From NCBI GenBank assembly GCA_030141605.1, contig JAQGDQ010000616.1:1-62000 (forward strand): a stretch of DNA of 62,000 bases, read 5' to 3'. Shown here in pieces: positions 43,101-55,100 of this stretch. A model generated the notes under the pieces. It worked only from the letters and a program-made list of their open reading frames with translations. It was not told the origin of the DNA and searched no databases. The position numbers and the translations under genes were made by a program. Numbering within the stretch: position 1 is the stretch's first letter; every line of letters starts with the position of its first letter. The DNA comes from Tubiluchus corallicola (lineage: Eukaryota; Priapulida; Priapulimorpha; Priapulimorphida; Tubiluchidae).

Positions 43101-46100
43101 TGAACAGTTGAATACATACTAAACAGTTGACATGAAGCTACCCTCTTTTTATTTCGCAAAGCTGCACGTTTAGAGAAAGATGCGTGTGCAAGCATTTAGA
43201 TGATTAATCATTAATCGACAATCACAGGTGTTATTAAACGCTGCAGCATCAACGCATCGATCAATCGGATCTGGGCAGATGATTCTACACAAAGAATGCC
43301 ATGGCAGGGTAAATACCCGGTTTGTTTGACTAGTGCCAAAGAAAATACGCAGCCATTACGGACACACAATTGTCCAAACAGAGTGTCTTTCTATAATGAG
43401 GTAATTCACAGCGTTCTGAATGCACCTGCAATACTCAGGTAATAGCTCAATATGTCAGGTGAGGCATGAAGAACACAACCGTAATGAAGAAGCGTTTAGA
43501 TGTCCACAAACGAAACTTTTCAGCAAACTGAGACAAATTCGACGAAGTGTTCAAAATCCGAAAACTGTGATTGAAAACTTTTTTTAGAGAATACGCTTCC
43601 TTGGAGAATAAAAGAACTAGGTGCACCAATAGTTACAAGCCACAGCGATATACATGAACTGGCATAAATATAAGAAAGAAACCATATGGAAGACAAGAAT
43701 ACTTGGTTTCTGCAGCAGCATGCCACGATAGATGAATCTTAAAAAAATTGACAAAGAAAACTGTATTATAATGTTTCGGAAGACAAAAAACATCATAAGA
43801 CTGCAAGGTGCTTTGGAAGAAAACGTCCTTTCGAAGTGCATCGTACAGTAATGTGCTACGTGACTAGTGTCTTGTCATGTGAAAATGCAAAGAGAAGTGA
43901 TCTAGTAAAAGATGACAAGAAAAAGCTAATACAAAAAATATACCATTCTGGAAGAAAACAATGAAAGGACAATGGTGGTCCTTCACTTTGTACATAATAA
44001 CGTTGACACTAACAATGGACAGGGCACAAAAAATGCTGGTTGCCATCAATCATGATGATCACAATTTAATGGATCACATAAACAATCTTTCACTTATGAA
44101 AAGCCCTTTAAATTCTCACAACAACATTGAAAATAGCACCACTGAGAATGGCCTTCAGGCTCGCTTTGTAGTAATCCATGAAAATGACACGTATGTGGAT
44201 GTACTGATAACACTGTGTGAAAATATACAGAAAGAGAACATTATGCCATTATTGATTATTGATCCAAATAAACAAACAATGGCTGCTGTGAAGCTAATCA
44301 CAAGTTATGTGCAGGCTTCCGCAATTATAATACCAAATGGAATTCTCACTGAACAGGTATCTTCACATCATAAATTGTTTCTATTGAAATTTAGTCTCGC
44401 CTTGTATGGATAGAGGGCAGTGGTAGCAACATAGCTTGCAATTTCCACATTACTACTAAAAAATTAAACCCAATGAAAGGTTTTAAGGTTTACGTTATGA
44501 TAAGTGTGTTGTTTATATATTTTCTGGACAGAGTTATGGGTGTTCTCTATAAGGTTTCTTGTGAATAATTACGTGTTAATGCATGCACTGAAATTTATTT
44601 TAAAATCTAATAAAATTTTAATCATACCTAAGCTAATCTAATTTGAAAATTCAGAGAAGGGTTATTGCTGAGATACTACATGAAATCTGTAAAACATTCA
44701 CATGGATTAGTGGCTGTTTCGTGAATATGTGTCACCTCTTTCTTGTGTACAAAAGACACCGTTAAGACAAGAAATTTGTTTTGTCACATTTGCTATCTTG
44801 TTGGAACATACTGCCATAAGAAACTCCTGTGCAGAAGTAACAGGACCATGATGTGCAAATAATATCTGATGTCTTTTACAGATGTTCCAGGAGAATATAT
44901 TGTATGTGTACCCGCGAGCAATGTATGCAGTAAGTGCACTGAAACAGATTCTGCAACTGCAAAGATGGAAAAACTGCACAGTGTTGCTCGATCATTCCCG
45001 CGACTCTGAATATTTTTTTTATGAGCTTCAACAACAGCTAAACAGCAAATGTCAAGAAGCAGTTGATATAGATGATGATGAACCAGAACACAGCATATCA
45101 AAGAAACTCCGAGACCTGAGCGATGAACAAGACCACGTCACTGTGCTGTACTGTTCAAACTACATGGCAAAGAAGATATTAGAGATATCAGACAAACACG
45201 TGCAGCTTGTACAGACCATGTGGCTTTGGATCATGAGAGAACAAATGACTGATAATGACATTTTAAAGTTGCAAATCACACGCGAACAATTTGTGCTGCT
45301 TGTGAGATCCATAACCGTTTTGCAACCAGAAGAGGTAATCAGTGATGTGATTTCCACACTTTATGAAAATACCAGAAATACTTTATTCATTTCTCGTCCA
45401 CAGAATTGTTGGGAGCAGACTAGCAACGTACATACTCTGAACAAACACGATACAAATATCATAAGCAACCTAAAAGCAAATCTCCTGTTTCGACCGTCAC
45501 AGAATAGGACAACATTACCAGTAAAATTTATGATTTCAAAACTTTTCTTCAACAATGTTGTTCACCTCGGAGAATTTTCAACTGTTCATTATAAGAATTC
45601 GGGACCAATTTTAACCAACCGCATAAAGCCTCAACGATTAAGGATTGCTACAGTTGCAAGTCCTCCTTTTGTCTATAAATTCCCTCAATACCCATTAAAT
45701 GAATGCAAGAGAGGCGCTGTCTGTCTAGATGTGAAGACACACGATCCGGGAAAAATTGAGAAAATATTCAAAAGATTTCACAAAGGCCAGTATAACTACA
45801 CCACGTTTTGCTGTACAGGCATTACCATTGACCTGGTCCAAACACTGGCATTAGAAGCAGGTTTTGAATTTGACATGTACTTAGTTGCTGATGAAAAGTA
45901 CGGAGGCATCCACAACGGTAAATGGACCGGCCTCATAGGAGACCTCATCAGCGGTGCTGCAGACATGGCTGCATCAGCAATTAGTACTACTACAGAAAGA
46001 GAAAGTGTAGTAGACTTCACTACACCTTTCCATCTGTCCCGGTACACCTTTCTGGTCCTAAAACAAACGAAACCACTGACTAGCTTTGACGCTTTCCTCG

Positions 46101-49100
46101 CCCCTTTCAAAATGAAGACATGGTTATACTTTGTCATTTACGTCCACGTGGTGGCGCTTGCAATCACATTGTTCGAGTGGTTTGGGCACCTGAGAATTCA
46201 CAAAATTGAATCAGCACAAGCAAAACAACATGTCCACTTCTGGTCATCACTGACCATGTCTTGGAGTCTGTTCTTCAACAATCTGGTTCCATTCCGTACC
46301 CCAAGGCTTTCTACCAGTAGAATGATAGGCAACATTTGGGCACTTGTTACCATCATAGTCCTGAGCAGCTACACGGCAAATTATGCAGCACTGTTCACTG
46401 AAGAAATACGCGGTCCTGAATTCACCGACATCTTCGATGAGCAGGTACTGTTTCAGAATGTTTCAAGTCAATTCAATTTAGTTCAGTTTGTTCACACAAA
46501 CTCTTCTAGTACACTGGCAAACAATATAGGCATGGCAATACACTTAGGAAAATCAATTTATGATTATAGGTATTTCAGCAAGTTCTAATGTACCACAACT
46601 AGGATTTACAGTAACTTAAAAACATGCAGGATTTTCTGAACAGTCATTTACAGTTTCTCTTTTGACAAGATATAAATCTTAACACTTAAACTTCTCTTTG
46701 ACAAAACAAATACCCGAAACAAGCACTTTTATCTAATGTGATGAAGGGTCATCGCTTGGAGTTGCAGCCCATTCATTGTCGACTTCATTGTTGACCAGTG
46801 TTGCAGAATGTGGGCAAGAAGTCCAGGGATCAAATCTAAATCAGCCCAACCTTGTTGCAGACAAATGATGTAGATGAGAAAAGAAAATTAAGGTGAAAAC
46901 AAGAATAATGAAAATGTGGAATCAACCCCATGAGTCAGCAGTGCTCCCTTTATGTGCGCTGAGAGTAGCAAACTCTTTAACAAACGTCTAAAACATGCAA
47001 ATGTTAATAATCATTTATCTTTTAACAGGCACTTGTAAGTACCCTTTGTTCTTTGTGCTTTTAATTTTTTAATTAATGTACCTGTAATCTTTTAATTAGC
47101 CCTTTTCATCTATAAAATTTTATTCTGAGGTGCCTGCCTTTGACATTTCATAGTTTTTTTTGTAAATATTTTTAATATTTTTAAATAAAAATTACGTACT
47201 AAACTAAAGTAAATTAATTAAAACTAAAAGTCACTATGAATAATTAGGCAAGTCTGCCCAGTAACTGTTTACATGACACTAAGACAAATAAGTGAAAAGG
47301 TGTGGCAAATGAGATGTTGATCTCAGTTTAACCATTACATCTTCATCTTTTAAAGTTGCTGAATTACCGAGTCATCACCACAAGTCAAGCCAGCACAGAA
47401 AGCATCATAGCTAAGATTAATCCTGTTCTATACAAGCAGACAATACGAATACCGACCCTCGGAGCGGAAGAGATTACAAATATGATCAGGTACACTAATC
47501 ACTAATTTGGAGTTATTTAGGCAATTGTTCGGCTAAAGTTTAAAATTCCCCACTTACAAGAAATTAGTTTATGAAGCAAATTACGGTTAGGGTTAGGGTT
47601 AGGGTCAGGGGTTGGGAACTTGGGATTAGGATTAAGATAAGGGTTTGGAAATAGGACTGCAGATAGGGATAGGGTGAGCGCTAGGGTTATCGCTAGGGTT
47701 AAGACATTAAAATGTGTAGAAAATTGTAAACACCCTCCAAGTTTTCTTAAAATGTTTTAAAAGAAAACAGGATGATTTTTTTGTATCCACTACATTTTGA
47801 AGTACAGTAAAAAGTATACATTTTTACACCTATAATAATTTCAAAGCATTTCTGCTAATTAAATAATGGATTAAAAACTTAATTAATGGTGTGGGCAAGT
47901 CCAACTAGCGATGACTTCATAACTGATCATTATTTTTTACAGCACAAGCATTCCACGAGCGTGTTGCACATGTTTGCAAAAGCTGAAATTGAAGTACAGT
48001 GCTACTGTGCAACATTCATTACAATATACAAAAATTTCAGCAAGTTTAAAATTCAAATTTCAAGTTTGTCCCTGTAAGCACACGTGAGCTCACGAATATG
48101 TAGGCTACATCGCAACTGACAGCTCTGAACTGAGAGGTACAGCACCTGTTTCTTGAGCAATATGTTTCCGAGATGCAGGTGATAGTGTACATCTAACTAG
48201 AGAATGACAAAACGCGTGCTGCAGCGAAAAACTAGTTCCGCAAATGCAAAATGACGTTTGTGTGGTAACAATTCTTTCACGCAAGTCTCTCTTGAAAAAA
48301 TAGTAAGTTCCCTTTCAATATTTACAGGGCAGATTGTTTTGAACTATAGTTTAAGATAGTCACAAATGGTGACTGTTATCTCCTCACGACTTCTTATGCT
48401 CCTTGTTGTTTTTTCTTGCTTTCCATCTTTTTTTGCACGCTGATCATTTTCTATTTTCATTTTTCATTCTTTATGTTCTGTTTATGTTATTCTTGCTACA
48501 TTAATAATGTTCTTGCAATTAGACATTTACTAATAAAGTGTTACTGACAGGAATGGATCAGCAGACGTGTTTCTCTACGATGAACCGCTAGCCAATTACA
48601 TAATAGGCAATGAGCCAAGCTGTACTCTGGGCACAGCAGGAAAACCATTCGGTGTAGATCTGTATGCCATTGCTTTAACAAAGGGATCATGGTTAGAGGT
48701 ACAAAGAATTGTTAGTGACTAGCTTAGTCCCACCAGGTGGCACACACATCAAATTTCAGTTCTCAAGCATTCTGCAACCTCACAGGCAAGCTGGCTTCGT
48801 TTGCCATCAGTCCCAAACACAACAGTAGTATTACACGCAATGATACAGCAGCGTTCTTGTGCCTCGCAATGCACATATTAAACTAGAGGGTATTACAGTC
48901 ATTGAAAATTAAGCACTTTTGGGTGCAATAAAGCTTTTTTTCACATGAACGAAAGAACATATTTATATAAAAAGCACAAGAACTACAATAGCAGCAGAAG
49001 AAAGATCAGCAAATCACACAAATTAACTCAAATTTTTCCCTTCATTTTTTTAATAATTTGAATTTGACACCCAAAAATGCAGAAGTTTCAGGGGCATAAT

Positions 49101-52100
49101 TTGCCCAGAGACATCTATGTGGGGTGAGATGAGCCTCAGCTTTCCATGTTTCACACTCAATTTAAATCAAATGGTTGGCAGCTCTGGTTAAAGCGATATT
49201 AGCTTAAAACTTTTCCGGGCCCACAATAATTTTTACAGCACACAGTGGAGGTACAAAAGACGTGCCATACTGGATGTCATTAAAACTTAAACTGACATGC
49301 TTAAACTAAACTCTAAAACCTTGCTGGGCCATGCTGGTTCACCATGACAGTGTATAAATATCATATATATATATATATGTATATGACCACTAGGGGTGAG
49401 CATTCTCTACCAGATAGTGAAATCGAATCGAATCAAATTTGTGACTTTTGAATTCAAATCAAGCCAAACTTCAGTATTTCGAATGCTAATAGAATTCGAG
49501 TTGAGATTGCAAGATTTTCGAAAAGGTTTTTGAACCACCAGTAAAACCACAAATAATTTGTGTAAAATTGTGCACAGAAATCACAGCTAATTGCATGTTT
49601 TAATCGTTTCAGTGATAAAGAACGTAGGTGATTGAAGTACATAATTATTCTAATCTATAGTTTTAGGTTCATCTATAGCGAATCATCTAAAAAAACTCCT
49701 CGAAACGAAACAACTAAAAAAACTCTTCGAACTCGATTCAAACGTTCTATGCTCACCCGTAATAGCCACTGTAACGAACAAACTTTAATGAGTACAGCGT
49801 AGCAAACCTGCTGTACATACTCGAAAACGTTTGTAATCTGTCTTGCTGAAAAAGCAGCAATCATTCCAGTGCTCATGTACGGACTCAGGTAGAGGAACCT
49901 GACTGATAAAACAGTAATGATCAATAAGATTCTGTGTAAGTCTAGGAGTTTTACAACACTGAGCATGCACAGTTTTATATAATTTTGCAAAAAGTTCACT
50001 ATCTAGTATGTCTCTTGGTCTGCCCTCGTCCAATACATCATTTCTTCTTTCCAGCCCGCGAAAAGGCAATCCCTTCCCATCCTATATGTGTATGACTTGC
50101 TATGGTGTAATATAATCCGCTTTGGTGTACAAGAAAAAGTCTAGTTTGCTTCACACTGGTGTAATCTGGACTGATATGGTTTGCTCTGGCGTGGCTCGTC
50201 TGAGCTGGTCGAGGCTCTTCTAGCCTGACCCGACACGTCAGACAAGGTCTATCAGATTGCCTTACTTCCCACTTTGCCATACACTAATAATGGATTTCAC
50301 TGTGAAGACTAAAACTAGAAACCGTAAATAAATATGATGCAATACTCGTACTCAACAGGCACCAATGTCAAAGATGATAGGCAACTACGAGTACAGTGGG
50401 TTGGTAACTGAGTGGAATCGTAAATGGTTCGGAAGTTTGCCGTGCGTTGAGAAGGAAGGTCTCCGAGAACCAAAAAAGGTAGATAACAGTAGCATTTAAT
50501 GAATAATCTAATCACTATGGTAATGGTTGCTTTTACTTGTCTACCAAGTTTTACACTATTCCAACAAACCTAAACTTACTGTGCACTACATGTGAGTTGT
50601 GGTACTTGAGTTTGTGCAAACTCTTTTGCTTGTTTCGTGTCACTTCTTGCATAAGATCCTTCGTACTTTACGATGACTTAAAGTGATAATAATTACAGAA
50701 ACCCGATTTTGACCAATATTATACTTACTGATAAAGTGAATTGGAAAGAGCTTGCAATTCCCCACACAATTTAAATACACTGACCCTAACACAGCCTAAC
50801 CATAATCTAAACCCTAATCCTAACCCTAACTGTAACACTAATCTGCTTTACAAACTAATTTCTTGTGTGAGGAGAGTTGTAAACTGTAGTCAATGAATTT
50901 AGCATAGATTCTTTGCTTCTCCTTTAGTTAGCCATAAGCCACATGAGCGGCCTGTTTCTTGTACTCGGATGCGGGACTATTGCGGGTGTTTTCATCATGC
51001 TCACTGAATGGATCTACATTGTGTGGATCAAGCCAAAGTTGTTGTCCAGAAACTACAGGATCCAGCCGGAAATGCCAAAACTAGCAGTGGTCTCGACGCT
51101 TTACAGGGTGTGTATACTATTACTATATGTACGGTAACAGTTCACTGTATCAATGCTGAAATAGCTGATCTATTCTGTACACCTTGACATATTTTAGCGA
51201 ATAACAAGACCTCAGCGGTGCTGAAGTGAATTTGAGCACTTGTTTCCTATTGTAAAAACTAAATTCTTACTTGGAATAGTTGGAGGTGCAAGCAAAACCA
51301 ATTTGGTATTACTAATAACACATAGTGCTTCATAAAGCATAAAGCATAAATGCAGTTTGGCGATTGTCTTTCTGATAAAAAAATTGTTGTACACGTTATA
51401 AGTATGTGCCATTTTACTGCAGACTGTCTGTTATTACAACTAATTGTTATCTGTAACAGTTATGTGTTACCTGTAATTGTCTGTAACAGTTATGTGTTAC
51501 CTGTAATTGTCTGTAACAGTTATGTGTTACCTATAATTGTCTGTAACAGTTATGTGTTACCTGTAATTGTCTGTAACAGTTATGTGTTACCTGTAATTGT
51601 CTGTAACAGTTATGTGTTACCTGTAATTGTCTGTAACAGTTATGTGTTACCTGTAATTGTCTGTAACAGTTATGTGTTACCTGTAATTGTCTGTAACAGT
51701 TATGTGTTACCTGTAATTGTCTGTAACAGTTGTGTGTTACCTGTAATTGTCTGTAACAGTTATGTGTTACCTGTAATTGTCTGTAACAGTTATGTGTTAC
51801 CTGTAATTGTCTGTAACAGTTATGTGTTACCTGTAATTATCTGTAACAGTTATGTGTTACCTGAAATTGTCTTTTCCAACAATTAGTCCATTACAACTAA
51901 TTCAGGTTACAATAAACACACGTACAACAAAGATGGCTCATATCTGAACCAAAACTCTTGTCTGAATCTTTTCAGTTATTACACATTAACTTTCATCACA
52001 ATTAGTTTGATAAAAAACGAGTTACTGCACACACTTCTTTTAACATTATTTCATGATACTTTTGCAGAAATACAAGGAAAATCAACCTCTAAAAGGAAGA

Positions 52101-55100
52101 GACACATTGGGAACATGGTCATGGAAATTTCACGTATGGAAATTACTTAACAGTTAATTTGATTCAAGAAAACACACAGACTGTAAGACAGTCACTGAAC
52201 TAGATATACTGAATTACTTATTTTTTTAATATGAGTTATATGAACTTTTATCGTATCTTTGCCTTTCTTGGTTTCTGGTGCAACTGACCTAGAGTTTTGA
52301 AGTCATTCCAAGTCTGTACAATGTCCATTATACACCATATACTGTTTCCCGGGGTGTTTTCTGCTTCCCATATTACATTATTTGTAGTATTCAATCTTTC
52401 AGCAGTATACTGCATTCAAAATTATTTGTTAAATTTAAGTTTGTTTTTGATGATGTTATCATGTCATCTGACACTGGCTGTTATTTTTGCTCAATTTTAG
52501 GCTTGTTATAGTTTATGTTAGTATGTGGCTTGTAAGGGGTGATGCTATAGGGTTTTACAATGTTCATTCATTTAAGCTCGGAAGATGAAGGAATAAAAGT
52601 TGTAGAGAAGCAACCAAAATCCAAACATCACATTTTTGAAATGATGACTCAGATTTAACTGGGTGGTATAGCTCAATTGTAGCGTGCTTGTTTCCCACAC
52701 AGGAGTTTGATGGTTCAACTCCCAACCAAGTCATGCTAAAAACTTAAAAAATTGTACCGCTGGTTCTTTGACCAAGCACGGGGGTTTATGTAAATAAACA
52801 CAGGTAATAATAATAGGGACCACCTAGGACTTAAAGTCCACATTAAACATTCCCGCAATTCCTGTGGGCCAGATGCAGTTTGGTCAAGGAGCCAAGTACA
52901 GTAGGACCTAATAATGATTTTTTGCATCCGATTTGCGCACATCATTACTACTGCACTACTACACTCAAGAAACTATTTTAGAAGTTATTAAAATTTATAT
53001 TAAAAACCATATATTTCGTCATGTCCGACAGTGACATTAAGTGATAACGGTCTTGTAAGGGTTAATGCTATCCGATTTAGAGGAAAAAACTACCAGCACT
53101 ATCTTCGCGATATTGGCAGCACTTTCATTACGTTGACAAACCTCTTCGCCGCACAAGATCTCTCGGCGGGCCGCAGTTTGCACACCCCTGATGTAGAGTG
53201 TTATTTCTGGACTATGTCCGAAACAAAATTATTATTATGTAGATTGAAGTAACAAAGAAGTCCATTTTGCAAAAATATTTTTGTTGTTCTTGCTTATTTA
53301 CTCTTGGATACAGTTTTCTTCTGTTTGACATTTTCCAGTAATTTGCTAAACTGTTAATTGCTCCTTCAGGATCCTTCACCACGCAGGCAATCCATTATCA
53401 GCAGTGAGAAGCCACAACCAATCTCATCAGAGACCAACCATACCCAGTGCCCTAGATGTGCATGGAAGTTTGTTGTGCAACGACCCCGAGCAGCTAGCAT
53501 GCCCGCCTCCTTTCAACCAATCTATCAACTGCCTTCCACGTCGGCAAAATTCAAAGTGCCATCGCCAGTGATGAGCGAAGCGGAGGAGGAGGAAGAAGAA
53601 GAGGAGGAGAGCGACATTGGGGCAGTACCGGCTCTGACGCTGAGGCAGGATATTCAGATTTACACCAATAAACAAGTATCAGTAAAGAAGAGACAAGTGA
53701 ATTACGGACGTAAACAACAATAACGATATCAAGCAAGACCAGATTCAGCCGTTTCTAAAACAATCAGTTCAGGTGTCCTTAGAGAAGAGCAGTCGGGGTG
53801 CCGGTCATGGCCCGTGACCTTCAGGAGGTCCCAAGTGCTGTACAGTTACAAATAACGATATTGTAGTAAAAATTACAAAATGATGTAGTCATTCAGAAAT
53901 GGTTGTTTACAGCAGGGATGTTACCGAAACTAAAATTACAAACTGAAGCTGAAATTTAGGAAACATAGGAAACCGATACCGAACCGAAATTATTTTTGCA
54001 AAACCAACTACTATCAAAACTGAAAAAAATTCTGAAATAAATAAAATACTTTGTTTTTGCTTCTTCGCTTATACGTTGCTTTGACACAAGTTTGATGATA
54101 CAATCTTAACCAAATGAAATCGAACAATGTTTACGGTTAAAGATTACTTCAGAAAGATGCTTCAGAAAAATCGACAAATTTTATTTTGTAAATCTCTTGT
54201 TGTGCCTATTTCACACGCTATCAAATTTAACTTGCTTTTATTCAAATTACACTTTGATATTTCGGTTGATTGTGCCTGGAAACCTTAAAGCTTGACAGTC
54301 GTCAGCAATGAAGATATGCCGCATTGCCGTTAAAAACGTGCTACAAATGGCACAAACAAATATATATATATATATATACGATATTTGCGCTATATTTGAA
54401 CTATGTTAGCCAAGATTTTTCAGCGATTTTTAACATCTAGGAACGAAAAGGTAAGCTGAATAACTACTACTAAAACCTCGGAAAAATGGTACTGAAAAGT
54501 ATCGAAACTTTCAGCCACGAAACTTAATAATATTTGACGAAAATGAAACTGAACCCAAAGCGCAATTATTGGCATCCACGAATGAATATAGCTGCACTTT
54601 TCATGCTTGTTTCAAAATGTTACTAAACGTATCAATAACAAACAAAAGTTTTATCGACGCCATTTGTGTCATTGTATATGAAAACATTTTTACGAGGAAG
54701 GCTTCAAAGAAATTGCCGTAATAACTTTTGGGTTATTACAGGGGTGTTTGAAGCCAATTTTGTCCTCTTCGTAAGATGTGCAAAGAGAAAATTTCAATGA
54801 CAAGAACAGTGGCGGCTCGTGTATAGATGCTGTGTTACCACAGCACCCCCTGTTTTCACTCATTATTATCGATAATATTCAATATAAGTTATTTCCTTTA
54901 GTTATTTCTTTATACTTGTGCGGAACAGGAGCACGTGAGGGTAATAATGCTTACTTCACAACACAAGCACAAGAACAACAGGGTGCTCACTGCCCCAGCA
55001 GGGTAGTGTTTGGCTGTTGTGCACATGTCTGAGATAAACACTGGGCTAGCGTCTGCTGCTAGATAGAGAAAGTACTGTTGCCCACACAGTTTCCGTGCTT

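Noticed and set aside
44707-45101. Two minus-strand ORFs of 90-102 codons
   Set aside because: Overlap receptor exon 2 in antisense; no domain.
45796-46137. 113-codon minus-strand ORF inside the receptor
   Set aside because: Antisense shadow of the strongly conserved S1 domain coding sequence.
51350-51886. 178-codon plus-strand ORF in the receptor gene
   Set aside because: Translation of the 30-bp intronic minisatellite; flanking receptor exons splice past it in frame.
53912-54585. hAT element starting CAGGGATGTTACCGA
   Set aside because: The possible right end near 54,572 matches weakly and no target-site duplication could be found.
54807-54825. Start of a hAT-like element (CAGTGGCGGCTCGTG)
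   Set aside because: No matching opposite end within the following kilobases; recorded only as a similarity.
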